Below are positions 8,939 to 16,744 of a stretch of DNA of 40,521 nt, piece after piece. This DNA comes from Victivallales bacterium. GTDB lineage: Bacteria; Verrucomicrobiota; Lentisphaeria; Victivallales; Victivallaceae. The notes beneath the pieces were generated by a model. It worked only from the letters and a program-made list of their open reading frames with translations. It did no database searches and had not been told where the DNA came from. Numbering within the stretch: position 1 is the first letter of the stretch; each line of letters opens with the position of its first letter. Made by a program: the position numbers and the translations under genes. The stretch spans positions 1-40,521 of the forward strand of contig JAISIP010000045.1 in the NCBI GenBank assembly GCA_031261965.1, given 5' to 3'.

Positions 8939-9931
8939 TCAGTGGCTCGCTTCGCCTCGTTCCTTGAGGAAATTCAACGCAGCGGCAGCTCCGGCGTAAT
9001 ATCCTATGTCACGACGCAACTCGGATGAGACGATTTCACAAGCTTCCCGCGGCTCTTTCCAGCAGAATTGCGGCAAATACTTTTTAATCGGGTCGGTGTA
9101 GAGATCACCCACCGCCCATGCCAAAGTGCCGAGAATCAGTTTTTCCGGGTTGAACGTATTTATAAGCATACCAAACGCCTGAGCGTTGCGCAAACTCATT
9201 TCGTCCCACAACGCGACCGAGTACGGGTCGTTGGCACGCACCGCCTTTTCCAACACGACCATATCAATTGCGTCAGCTTTGCCATCGACAAGCTGCATAA
9301 TCATGCTGTCGGGCTTATCTTTTAGCTCCGCTTGTATGCGCAAAGCGAGTGCCCGGCCGCCGGAGTACGCCTCGTAGCACCCTTTTTGTCCGCAACTGCA
9401 TTGTCTGCCGTTTATTTCAACGCAGATATGCCCGACTTCACCGGCACTCAACGCCCGACCGCCACGAATTAAGTGACCGGCGGCGATAATTCCGCCACCG
9501 ATGCCGGTACTCATAGTTAAGTAGATAATATCCTTGCAAGCGCGACCGGCACCAAAAAACCACTCAGCCAGAGCACCGCAGTTCGCATCGTTTTCAAAAC
9601 AACCGTCCAACTTCAAATTATCGCGCATATATTGTAAAATAGGGACGTTGCGCCAATGGCGATTGTTTACCGGGGCGGTCATAATTCCATTGACCGGGTC
9701 GGCGGGAAACGGCGCGGAAATTCCAAAAGCGGCGATGTCGCCCATCGTAAGCTTGGCTTCGGCGACAAGTCTCTTGGCTTCGGAGACCATTTGCGGAAGA
9801 ATATCTTCGGGATACGTATCGACATTTTCAATGCGTGCTTTGCCGAGAATTTTCCCTTCGCTTGATCCCAAGCCGATTCCAAGTTTAGTTCCGCCGACAT
9901 CAAAACCCAGCACGATTTGTTCTCGAACCAT
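8939..9931 (-). CDS. ROK-family sugar kinase (glucokinase-like)
   Basis: The 330-residue protein starts with the ATP-binding FDVGGTKLGIGLG. It has the ROK core FENDANCGALAEWFFGAG with the catalytic Asp, and the zinc site GEVGHICVEINGRQCSCG followed by QKGCYEAYSGG, which supplies His plus three Cys. No N-terminal winged helix is present, so this is a kinase rather than a NagC/XylR-type repressor. Glucose is the likeliest substrate, but N-acetyl sugars and others are known in the family. It is the first gene of the minus-strand operon and has its own promoter in the shared region with tolQ. RBS: CGGAG shortly before the ATG. Confidence 0.87.
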   Translation of the reverse strand: MVREQIVLGFDVGGTKLGIGLGSSEGKILGKARIENVDTYPEDILPQMVSEAKRLVAEAKLTMGDIAAFGISAPFPADPVNGIMTAPVNNRHWRNVPILQYMRDNLKLDGCFENDANCGALAEWFFGAGRACKDIIYLTMSTGIGGGIIAAGHLIRGGRALSAGEVGHICVEINGRQCSCGQKGCYEAYSGGRALALRIQAELKDKPDSMIMQLVDGKADAIDMVVLEKAVRANDPYSVALWDEMSLRNAQAFGMLINTFNPEKLILGTLAWAVGDLYTDPIKKYLPQFCWKEPREACEIVSSELRRDIGYYAGAAAALNFLKERGEASH

Positions 9932-9971
9932 ATTTTTCTCCGTTTTTTTAACTTTTATTGTAAATACACGT

Positions 9972-9999
9972 TTGCAGAATATAACCCCGGTACTATATT
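9972..9999 (+). promoter_or_regulatory. Candidate tolQ promoter
   Basis: TTGCAG (9972-9977) and TATATT (9994-9999) are spaced by 16 bases, about 40 bases before the chosen tolQ start. The two divergent promoters share the -10 sequence, so RNA polymerase could occupy only one at a time. Confidence 0.5.
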
Positions 10000-10020
10000 T
10001 TATAAAGGGTCTAAATTCAA
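9992..10020 (-). promoter_or_regulatory. Promoter of the ROK-recN operon
   Basis: On the minus strand TTGAAT (10020-10015) and TATAGT (9997-9992) are separated by exactly 17 bases, followed by a leader of roughly 55 bases to the ATG. Its -10 box overlaps the -10 candidate for tolQ on the other strand. Confidence 0.65.
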
Positions 10021-10040
10021 CTTTCTCGGAGTTTTTTTAT

Positions 10041-10829
10041 ATGATTTCTTCTTTTATGACTTTAGCGGCGACTCCAGGGGTCTATTACGCGTTTGAAAAC
10101 AGCGATATGGTCGGCAAAAGTATTGTCGTTCTGTTGCTGGTGATTTCGACTTTCACATGGTCGGTTATGATCGAAAAAGGGATTTCGCTTTATCGGGCGA
10201 AAAAGCTTTCGAGCTTGTTTATCGAGCGATTTAAGGCAAACACCAAAAGCATCACCAATGCCCAAATGCTGCGCGAAGCCGTCAACAACGCCAGCCCCGC
10301 CGCCCAGATTTACAATCAGGGCGTGGAGAAACTTCTGGAATTTTACGAAAGTGACTCGGCGACTTTCGGTCGCACCACCGGGGTGGCGAATTGCCCGACC
10401 AGGTTATCCGAAGCGCAATACAATGCGATCGAAGCGGTTTTAATCAGCGAAGAATCCTGGCAGGAAGTCGAGCTGGAAACCCGCGTAGGATTTCTCGCTA
10501 CCATGGTCAGTGTAAGCCCGTTCCTCGGTCTTTTCGGTACTGTCTGGGGTGTTATGCTCGCTTTTTGCGGTATTGCCGCTGCGGGCAAATCGGACTTTTC
10601 GGCATTGGCTCCGGGCGTTGCCGGGGCGTTGCTGACTACCGTGGCGGGGCTGATCGTGGCAATTCCCTCGCTGATCGGATACAATTTATTGACTTCGACA
10701 ATTCGCAACATCACCACTCAGCTGGACAATTTTTCCGACGAATTTATGGCGAGAATCAAACTCGAACAGCTTGGTATCGCCAAAGAACTTTCCCGGGAAA
10801 ACAGCTCAAAAATCGCGCCGGAGAGTTAA
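10041..10829 (+). CDS. tolQ: TolQ/ExbB/MotA-family proton channel protein
   Basis: The long ORF from 9534 has a start that lies inside the opposite ROK gene. The real start is taken as the ATG at 10041 (MISSFMTLAATPG), preceded by CGGAG, which gives 262 residues. Three membrane segments are visible: about residues 24-42, about 145-170 with the family signature FLGLFGTVWGVMLAF, and about 180-205 (GVAGALLTTVAGLIVAIPSL). The cytoplasmic loop between the first two is typical. TolQ forms the proton-driven inner-membrane motor with TolR and powers TolA or TonB. ExbB is the alternative name; the TolA-like third gene favours a Tol-type assignment. Three bases separate it from tolR. Confidence 0.85.
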   Translation: MISSFMTLAATPGVYYAFENSDMVGKSIVVLLLVISTFTWSVMIEKGISLYRAKKLSSLFIERFKANTKSITNAQMLREAVNNASPAAQIYNQGVEKLLEFYESDSATFGRTTGVANCPTRLSEAQYNAIEAVLISEESWQEVELETRVGFLATMVSVSPFLGLFGTVWGVMLAFCGIAAAGKSDFSALAPGVAGALLTTVAGLIVAIPSLIGYNLLTSTIRNITTQLDNFSDEFMARIKLEQLGIAKELSRENSSKIAPES

Positions 10830-10832
10830 TAA

Positions 10833-11243
10833 ATGAAGCGTCGCCGAAAAAGACGGCAAATGGCCGCCATCGACCAGATCAATGTAACGCCGTTGCTGGA
10901 TTTGACTTTTTTGTTGCTGATCGTCTTTATGATTACCATGCCCTTAATGGAGTACGGCACGAATATCACGCCTCCGGAAATGAATAGCGACAAACTCCCC
11001 GAAGATAACTTTAAAAGCGTCACTTTGACCAAAACCGGCACGGTGATGTTCGACAAGGACGCGGTGAGCCGCGAAGAGTTGTCCGCTTACCTTACACGGC
11101 TCAGAGAGAACGCGCCTAAAACTCAACTGCTGTTGCGGGCCGACGGTTCCCGGACTTACAACGATGTCATTGAGCTTATGGCACTGATTCGCCGCGCCGG
11201 ATTTCAAGATGTTTCACTGGTCACTCAAGCAGAGGGTAATTAG
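10833..11243 (+). CDS. tolR: TolR/ExbD-family motor protein
   Basis: The 136-residue protein has a basic cytoplasmic start (MKRRRKRRQ), then one membrane helix beginning NVTPLLDLTFLLLIVFMI. The Asp in this helix is the conserved proton-pathway residue of TolR/ExbD. A periplasmic domain of about 90 residues follows (LLLRADGSRTYNDVIELMALI). Length and layout are standard. It sits between tolQ (3-base gap) and the TolA-like gene, whose ATG follows its TAG directly, so all three are one operon. Confidence 0.9.
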   Translation: MKRRRKRRQMAAIDQINVTPLLDLTFLLLIVFMITMPLMEYGTNITPPEMNSDKLPEDNFKSVTLTKTGTVMFDKDAVSREELSAYLTRLRENAPKTQLLLRADGSRTYNDVIELMALIRRAGFQDVSLVTQAEGN

Positions 11244-12170
11244 ATGGCAGGGAGCTTCACAGTTGCGCCTCCGTTGCGGCACGCTGAAGCACAGGAGCTG
11301 ATTTCACGAAAGTTGCGTTGCAAAATCGGTGTGCAAGTGGTGGCGGCTCACTGTCTGGTTATTTTCGGTCCGCTTGGAGTGGTGCTTTTTTCAAACTGGC
11401 GAAATCCGCCGGAAAATGCGTTTAAAGTGAAGTTAGTCGGCACGCTTTCGACCGGGGAACAAGTTGGGAACCCGACGCGATTGCGCCCGGTGGAAACTCC
11501 TAAAATCGCATCAAAACCGACCCCGCCTCCGCCGGTGGTAACGCCCCCGCCGCCGACCGTTAAGCCTAAAATTACGCCCAAAAAGCCGACTCCGCCTCCG
11601 CCGGTGGTCAAGCCCAAGCCGACACCCAAACCGCCGGTAGTCAAGCCCAAGCCGACTCCCAAGGCAGTGACCAAAAAGCCGACTGTTCCGGCTAAAAAAC
11701 CGGCGACCGAACCCAAAGCAACTCCACGCAAATTAAGTGATGCCGAGCAAGTGGCAATGGTGCGACAGTTGGCGGCGCAACGCGATAAAGTCGGGGGCAG
11801 CAACCCGAATATCGCCGTGCCGATCGGAGATGCCGACCGCGCTCAAGTTTTGGGCAAGCCCAATTACGGCACTCCGGGCGGCGGGGCAAAAGGTGAAGAC
11901 GAACGGCATTGGAACCGGCTCAATAACTACATCAAAAACCGCTGGGTTGAACCGCCGGATTCACTCTTAAGCGGAGTGCGTCCTGAGGTGACAATTCAAC
12001 TTGACATTGCGACGGACGGCAGAGTTACAGGCTCGCGAATCATAAAACAAAGCAAAAACTCCGCCATGGATAACTCGGTGCAAAGAATGCTCGATAATCT
12101 CGACCGCGTCCCTGCTCCGAGCAACGGTAAAACGACAATTATAATCATCTTGCGAACCGAAAACCAGTAA
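11244..12170 (+). CDS. tolA: TolA/TonB-like energy transducer
   Basis: The 308-residue protein has one membrane helix near residues 30-52 (VVAAHCLVIFGPLGVVLF). Next comes a Pro/Lys-rich spacer of about 85 residues (repeats like PPPVVKPKPTPKPP) that can span the periplasm. The C-terminal domain of roughly 90 residues, starting at NNYIKNRWVEPPDSL, shows the TonB/TolA C-terminal pattern (VTIQLDIATDGRVTGSRIIK). The spacer is TonB-like in composition, while the NRWVEPP entry and the LDRVPAP end resemble TolA. Together with TolQ and TolR it should link the proton gradient to outer-membrane processes. No TolB or Pal follows, which is unusual. TolA is preferred over TonB with moderate certainty. Confidence 0.78.
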   Translation: MAGSFTVAPPLRHAEAQELISRKLRCKIGVQVVAAHCLVIFGPLGVVLFSNWRNPPENAFKVKLVGTLSTGEQVGNPTRLRPVETPKIASKPTPPPPVVTPPPPTVKPKITPKKPTPPPPVVKPKPTPKPPVVKPKPTPKAVTKKPTVPAKKPATEPKATPRKLSDAEQVAMVRQLAAQRDKVGGSNPNIAVPIGDADRAQVLGKPNYGTPGGGAKGEDERHWNRLNNYIKNRWVEPPDSLLSGVRPEVTIQLDIATDGRVTGSRIIKQSKNSAMDNSVQRMLDNLDRVPAPSNGKTTIIIILRTENQ

Positions 12171-12299
12171 AAAAGGCGATTTTTTGCGATATTTTTTGAT
12201 ATTCGGGACTCAATGAGATTGATTTTCTAAAAAGCGGCGTTAAATTTCACAATAAGATATGTTTTATTATTTTTGCTATACAGGATGAAAGGGTGAATT

Positions 12300-13568
12300 A
12301 TGGCCGATCCGGATACAATCAAAAAGGACAACGCCCCAGAAGAGGGCGACGATACCAAGACCAGAAAAACCGTGCGGTTGAAACCCTCGATGACTCCGTC
12401 CGAGATTGATCTGACCCCACTGTCCAAACCCCCGCTTGCCGACCCGTTTGACGATCGTGACACCGACACCGGCAATCTCGAAGTCATGGAAGACACTCAG
12501 ACCCGCCGGACGGTCAAACTCAAGCCGATCGCCACTCAATCGGCGGAGCAACCCAAAGTCCCGATGTTGCAGAAACCGCTTGACGACGGCAGCAACACTC
12601 AAACCCGCAAGACAATCGTGCTTAAACCGATGGCGGTTTCAAACAGTAGCGTTAAGCTTGATGCTCCGACCGGAACTGCCCCCAAGGAATCGGACGACAC
12701 TAAAACCCGCAAGACCGTGCGTTTACATCCCTCGGCTGTCACCCCGTCCAAGGTGCAAGTCATACCGCCTCCGACTCCGGTTATACCGCCTCCGGCTCAA
12801 GCCAAGGCAGCCCCGGCGCAAGTGACACCACCCCCGGCACAAGTTACACCGCCTCCGGCTCAAGTTACACCGCCTCCGGCTCAAGCCAAGGCAGCCCCGG
12901 CGCAAGTTACGCCGCCTCCGGCAAAAGCAGCACCGGCTGCCGATGATTCCGACGATGCAGGTGCCCTTGAGAGCAGCGATACGATCAAAATCGCCCGTCC
13001 GGTACGTCCCGGCGGAATGATTCCTCCCAAAGTTCCGATTCAGGGAGCGACTCCGAATGCGGCACCAAATGCAACTCCGGGTGCGGCATCCAAAGCGACT
13101 ATGGTTTTGCCCGGTCTCGGAGGGGCAAGTCCGACGACACCGCCGCCATCGGTGACGCATTCACTGCCGGTGGCAAAACCTTTGCCGAGCGGGACAATCC
13201 GCCCCGAGCCGACCAAACCGCCGGTTTCTAAAGCCGTGCCGGTGATTCCGACACTCTCGGGACTAAAGCGGAGTAAACCTGAAGAGCCGGAGATTAAACC
13301 GACCGGCAGTGCCAATTCCACTCTCCCGGGCGGAGACATTAAGGTTGCAGAGAGCAAAAAGGCTCAAGAAGCCAAGACCGAAGCAACCGTTGCTCCCAAG
13401 ACCAAAGAAAAGGTCAAAGGCGAAAACGCGCCGTCCCGGCTCTATTTGATTTTAGCGGCGGTCAGTTTGGTGCTTATAATTTTGACGCTGACCTTTACCG
13501 CGGTGCAGTATTTGAATATCTGGGAAGAGCAAAAAATCATCCTGCCGCTGCTACCGCAACCTAAATAA
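12300..13568 (+). CDS. Unrecognised tail-anchored protein with TKTRKT repeats
   Basis: The 422-residue protein matches no family I recognise. The N-terminal part carries four copies of a motif like DTKTRKTVRLKP (near residues 18, 63, 98 and 131) and a decayed fifth (SDTIKIARPVRP). Low-complexity Pro/Ala sequence follows, including AQVTPPP repeats at about 165-215. A single membrane helix (ILAAVSLVLIILTLTFTAV) lies close to the C-terminus, with about 20 residues after it. The bulk is probably cytoplasmic and anchored at the inner membrane by its tail. Thr residues in a basic repeat could be phosphorylation or FHA-docking sites, but this is speculation. Start: GAAAGGG shortly before ATG. It follows tolA after 129 bases that hold no clear strong promoter, so co-transcription is possible. 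Confidence 0.75.
   Translation: MADPDTIKKDNAPEEGDDTKTRKTVRLKPSMTPSEIDLTPLSKPPLADPFDDRDTDTGNLEVMEDTQTRRTVKLKPIATQSAEQPKVPMLQKPLDDGSNTQTRKTIVLKPMAVSNSSVKLDAPTGTAPKESDDTKTRKTVRLHPSAVTPSKVQVIPPPTPVIPPPAQAKAAPAQVTPPPAQVTPPPAQVTPPPAQAKAAPAQVTPPPAKAAPAADDSDDAGALESSDTIKIARPVRPGGMIPPKVPIQGATPNAAPNATPGAASKATMVLPGLGGASPTTPPPSVTHSLPVAKPLPSGTIRPEPTKPPVSKAVPVIPTLSGLKRSKPEEPEIKPTGSANSTLPGGDIKVAESKKAQEAKTEATVAPKTKEKVKGENAPSRLYLILAAVSLVLIILTLTFTAVQYLNIWEEQKIILPLLPQPK
12786..12928 (+). repeat. In-gene Pro/Ala-coding tandem repeats
   Basis: A 21-base unit around CAAGTTACACCGCCTCCGGC is repeated in tandem. A longer block, beginning CCGCCTCCGGCTCAAGCC, recurs 84 bases apart (12786 and 12870). It encodes AQVTPPP repeats and stays in frame, so repeat number may vary by slippage without breaking the gene. 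Confidence 0.8.
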
Positions 13569-13574
13569 TCTTTT

Positions 13575-13647
13575 GGCTATTTCTAAAAACGGAAAACTTG
13601 CAAAATCGCACCCCCAAATTGCGACTCTGCTGATTTTCGAGATACCA
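13575..13647 (-). repeat. Dispersed TIR element, copy 2 (short)
   Basis: It begins GGCTATTTCTAAAAACGG six bases after the stop of the TKTRKT-repeat gene and ends TTTTCGAGATACC one base before the stop of the convergent exonuclease gene. The core CGCACCCCCAAATTGCGA matches the other copies in minus orientation. It is again the sole content of a convergent gap. Confidence 0.75.
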
Positions 13648-14604
13648 TTAAAAGAGTTCTCCTTGCTCCATTTGGGGGGCAGGGGGGCTTTGTTTTGGGG
13701 TGGATACTGTACCAAAGAGGTCGTTATTCTTATCCGTACTTGCCGCGACGGGGGGCAACTCCCGAATGATGCTGTGAAGCTCCATTCGCTCGCAGATTTC
13801 GCGAATTTTATTCCAGTCGGGGGCGGTACGGCGAAGATGTTCGGCAGGGGGCGTAAACCGGGCGGGAAGATCATCGCGCAACGTGACTAACTTGCGGTTT
13901 TTTCGGATAAGTTCCACATAATCCGCCAACTTTGCCCGAATCTTGGGGTTATCGATAAGCGAAAGGTCATCGAGCCACTTTTCGCTTGAGCCGTAAGCGT
14001 TCAAAATCTGTGCCGCACTCTTCGGTCCGACTCCCGGCACGCCCGGAATGTTGTCGGAATTATCCCCGGTCATTGCCAAAAAATCCACGATCAATTCGGG
14101 CGGAACTCCGAATTTGGTCATAACCTCGGCGATGCCACGCTCTTCAAAGCCGTTTTTGGCGGCGGGAATCAGCATTTTTATTTGCGAATTGACCAATTGC
14201 GAAAGGTCCTTGTCGGCACTGACGATGAGTACCGGCTGTTTTGCGTTGCGGGCAAAAGCGGCAATGAGGTCGTCCGCCTCATATTCCGGCTCTTCCAACA
14301 GCGGCCAGCCAAAGGCACAGGCCAATTCGCGAATGATTGGAATTTGAACCTTGAGTTCTTCGGGCATCGGCGGGCGGTTGGCTTTGTATTGCGGGGCAAG
14401 TTCGAGCCGAAATTGAACTTTGCCACAGTCGAACAACATCGCCCCGGCATCGGATGAATGCTCGGACTGAAGTTTCAACAGTATTCTGGCAAAGACAAAA
14501 ATCGCGTTGGTCGGCTCGCCTTTTGAGTTGGAAAGATAACGAATTGCGTAAAAGGCGCGAAAAATCTGACTGTACGCATCGATTAGAATCAGCGGGGATG
14601 TCAT
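13648..14604 (-). CDS. Stand-alone 5'-3' exonuclease (PolA N-terminal-type FEN)
   Basis: The 318-residue protein corresponds to the 5' nuclease domain of DNA polymerase I with no polymerase part. Acidic metal ligands occur in LILIDAYSQIFRAFYAI, EEPEYEADDLIAAFAR, LIVSADKDLSQL and DFLAMTGDNSDNIPGVPG. The helix-hairpin-helix region GVGPKSAAQILNAYGS follows. It should remove RNA primers or cut flaps. Alternative relatives are Xni-type enzymes, but those lack some acidic residues that are kept here. The tail after residue 285 is low-complexity and ends EQGELF, which resembles a sliding-clamp-binding pentapeptide (QxxLF). Whether a separate polymerase I exists cannot be told from this window. It has its own promoter. 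Confidence 0.88.
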   Translation of the reverse strand: MTSPLILIDAYSQIFRAFYAIRYLSNSKGEPTNAIFVFARILLKLQSEHSSDAGAMLFDCGKVQFRLELAPQYKANRPPMPEELKVQIPIIRELACAFGWPLLEEPEYEADDLIAAFARNAKQPVLIVSADKDLSQLVNSQIKMLIPAAKNGFEERGIAEVMTKFGVPPELIVDFLAMTGDNSDNIPGVPGVGPKSAAQILNAYGSSEKWLDDLSLIDNPKIRAKLADYVELIRKNRKLVTLRDDLPARFTPPAEHLRRTAPDWNKIREICERMELHSIIRELPPVAASTDKNNDLFGTVSTPKQSPPAPQMEQGELF

Positions 14605-14652
14605 GAGTTGTTCCTAAGTTTAATTGCCGGGGCTATAATTGGCGATACCTTT

Positions 14653-14681
14653 AAGGTACACCCGCAGGAGCGGCTTGTCAA
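14653..14681 (-). promoter_or_regulatory. Promoter of the exonuclease gene with palindrome over -10
   Basis: Minus-strand TTGACA (14681-14676) and TACCTT (14658-14653) are 17 bases apart. The -10 lies in a 13-bp palindrome TACCTTTAAGGTA (14646-14658, plus-strand reading), which could be an operator or chance. Confidence 0.5.
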
Positions 14682-14703
14682 TAACGATACCCTAATTTGT
14701 AAA

Positions 14704-14800
14704 GGGTATCTCTAAAAACTCACCTTGAGTTAAAAAATCGATAGAGTCGTAATTTGGAGGTGCGATTTTTAGCCAATCTTCCAGTTTTTAGAGGTAGCCC
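14704..14800 (+). repeat. Dispersed TIR element, copy 3, flanked by 10-bp direct repeats
   Basis: This 97-bp copy has intact ends GGGTATCTCTAAAAACTC and CCAGTTTTTAGAGGTAGCCC, and part of the core (AATTTGGAGGTGCGATTTTT). AATTTGTAAA occurs directly before it (14694-14703) and one base after it (14802-14811), as expected for a target-site duplication. Confidence 0.8.
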
Positions 14801-14811
14801 CAATTTGTAAA

Positions 14812-15261
14812 TGGTTACAGGAACATTATTGTAAAATTCTTTTCACGGAATCAGAACAAAAAAAAGAGTCCGAGGTTTGTTTTTCTTCAGACGCTTAGAG
14901 GAGTAATTATGAAGAGGAGAAATTGCGTATAGGAGCCTGAATAGTACAAACCTCGAACAATACTTAGTATACAATGAAAAAATTTAAAATCAAACTATTT
15001 TTCGTTTTTTTTTAGAAAATTTTTCATTTTTTTTACAAATTTTGCCATTTACAAAAAATCATTACACAATTTTCCAAGACTCCACAAAATTTGGCGTGTT
15101 ATTGGTAAAATGATTTTTTGATATTTTTTTATCAAATATAAGTTTGAGCTGGATACGTTATACAATGAATAATCCGTTTTATCAACATAGAAATTGGTTT
15201 CGATATAAAAAATTTAACAAACCTCCCTTGACAAAGAGATAAAACGAGGATAGTTTACCCC
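14812..15261. other. AT-rich gene-free region upstream of the AraC regulator
   Basis: The stretch holds no convincing gene. It contains a 10-bp inverted pair CGAGGTTTGT (14871-14880) / ACAAACCTCG (14946-14955), and a third ACAAACCTC at 15217-15225. TATACAATGAA occurs twice (14968 and 15159). A 7-bp inverted repeat TTTGATA/TATCAAA lies at 15117-15136. Inside the first inverted pair, GAGGAG precedes a seven-codon ORF MKRRNCV (about 14914-14937). TTGACA at 15228 has no good -10. The likely role is regulation of the AraC gene or a small RNA. Confidence 0.5.
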
Positions 15262-16122
15262 ATGACAATTTTTAGTTTACAGAAAACACGAAAAAAGTTT
15301 GCCGAAGCACTGTCGCAAGGACCCAATGAGGTTCATTTTGCCACGCCCAAGCCGATGGCGGCAAGCCGTGTCGGCCGGCGCCCGGAGCATAGCTTCATTC
15401 TCAACTACACCGGCGGAAAACATGCCGTATGGGCGGAGAACGGACGGGTAAATTCACATCTAATGGCGTCGGGTGCGGCGGTGATAATTCCCGCCGGTTG
15501 TTGGATTGAGGAACATTGGGATGAACCTCATGAATCGATAGCGGTAACGCTTGCTGCGAATTATATCCAAGTTGCATATATCGGCAAAGATTTTAACGAG
15601 CGAAAATTCCCCGATCCCGACATTTGTTATCGGACTCGGGAGGGTACAGACAAGGTACTGTCGGTGCTTTTTGACTCGCTATGCATGTTAAAGCCGAGGT
15701 CGCGGGCGGCAATCTCTCTGCTGCGTTCGATCTGTGAGATAGTGGAGGAGCGTCTCGATTTGGAAATAGAGCAACAACTCTCCGACGATGAATTACTCTG
15801 GCAACGGCTTTGTGAACGGATTTTATATTGCTTTTCTTACGACGTATCCCGCGAGACGATGGCGGAAATGCTACAGATTCATCCTGCCAGGCTCTCTAAA
15901 TTGGTACGTAAATTCGCCGGGTGCGGGGTGTGTGATTTTATCCGCCATTTTCGGCTCAACTATGCAGAGGGGCTTTTAATGGAGAACGAGGTGATCTCCA
16001 TTGAAGAGATTGCCCGTCGAAGCGGATTCAACTCTGACAGCTATTTCATCTGGAGTTTTCGCCAACGGCACGGAGTTTCGCCGGGTCATTTCCGCCGGAG
16101 ACATTTAGAGCTTATCAACTAA
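15262..16122 (+). CDS. AraC-family transcriptional regulator
   Basis: The 286-residue protein has an N-terminal region of about 150 residues with cupin-like sensor character (HSFILNYTGGKHAVWAENGR, ...GAAVIIPAGCWIEEHW). The C-terminal end has a double helix-turn-helix: a first one around VSRETMAEMLQIHPARLSKL and the classic second one ISIEEIARRSGFNSDSYFIW, ending SFRQRHGVSPGHFRRRH. It should bind DNA in response to a small molecule, often a sugar. No obvious target operon adjoins it. The long upstream gap with repeated ACAAACCTC sites suggests autoregulation. The RBS is weak, so the start is less certain than the domain call. Confidence 0.85.
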   Translation: MTIFSLQKTRKKFAEALSQGPNEVHFATPKPMAASRVGRRPEHSFILNYTGGKHAVWAENGRVNSHLMASGAAVIIPAGCWIEEHWDEPHESIAVTLAANYIQVAYIGKDFNERKFPDPDICYRTREGTDKVLSVLFDSLCMLKPRSRAAISLLRSICEIVEERLDLEIEQQLSDDELLWQRLCERILYCFSYDVSRETMAEMLQIHPARLSKLVRKFAGCGVCDFIRHFRLNYAEGLLMENEVISIEEIARRSGFNSDSYFIWSFRQRHGVSPGHFRRRHLELIN

Positions 16123-16140
16123 TAAACGAAAACGCCCTGA

Positions 16141-16233
16141 CTTGCCCAGATTAGCCATTCACTTGCAGAATCGCATCTCCAAATCATGAATCTGCTAATT
16201 TTCAACACAACCCAGTTTTTAAAGATACCCTTT
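16141..16233 (-). repeat. Dispersed TIR element, copy 4 (left end degraded)
   Basis: The core CGCATCTCCAAATCATGAATC and the right end CCCAGTTTTTAAAGATACCC match the family in minus orientation. The left end is weak (TTGCCCAGATTAGCC). The right end touches the ilvN stop codon. It lies between the convergent AraC and ilvN genes. Confidence 0.65.
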
Positions 16234-16729
16234 ATGCTTTGCGGCAACGACTGATCGCAACCCGCCCGGAGCGGGCCATTTCCACAATGCCGAAGTCGCG
16301 AACCATTTCGACAAAGTTGTCGAGCCGATCGGAGCGTCCGGAAATTTCAACCCCGATTTCATCATGGCTGACCGAGACGATCGTGCCGTGAAAAATATCG
16401 ATAAGCTGAAGTAACCTGGTCTGTTTTTCGGGCGAATCGGTGCGGATTTTGATTAACGCCATTTCGCGTTCGACAAAGTGACTGCCGGTGAGATTCTCCA
16501 CGCTGATCACGTCGATCAGTTTGCGCAACTGCTTGTCGATTTGCTCAAGAATCGTGCTGTCGCCGCTGGTGACGATGGTCATTTTTGAAAATTTGGGGTC
16601 TTCGGTTTCGTGTACGGTCAAACTTGAGATGTTGTAGCCGCGTCCGCTGAAAAGACCCGCCACCCGGGCGAGAACTCCGAATTTGTTTTCGACGAGGACT
16701 GATATTGTGTGTTTTTCGGTTGCTTCCAT
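16232..16729 (-). CDS. ilvN: Acetolactate synthase small (regulatory) subunit
   Basis: The 165-residue protein has the standard length and the N-terminal ACT domain (HTISVLVENKFGVLARVAGL, FSGRGYNISSLTV) followed by the second domain found in IlvH/IlvN (GTIVSVSHDEIGVEISGR). It binds and activates the catalytic subunit and gives feedback inhibition by valine in branched-chain amino acid synthesis. The large subunit gene ilvB is not in this window, which is unusual because they are normally adjacent. It lies 15 bases after the GlmU-like gene and is probably co-transcribed with it. Its stop codon touches repeat copy 4. Confidence 0.93.
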   Translation of the reverse strand: MEATEKHTISVLVENKFGVLARVAGLFSGRGYNISSLTVHETEDPKFSKMTIVTSGDSTILEQIDKQLRKLIDVISVENLTGSHFVEREMALIKIRTDSPEKQTRLLQLIDIFHGTIVSVSHDEIGVEISGRSDRLDNFVEMVRDFGIVEMARSGRVAISRCRKA

Positions 16730-16744
16730 AAATAAAATCTCCGA

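Noticed and set aside
9534-10040. N-terminal extension of the tolQ ORF (169 residues)
   Set aside because: It lies antisense to the well-supported ROK kinase, shows no family resemblance, and an RBS plus promoter support the start at 10041.
12786-12928. Possible CRISPR-like array
   Set aside because: The repeats are contiguous, in frame and encode AQVTPPP; there are no unique spacers.
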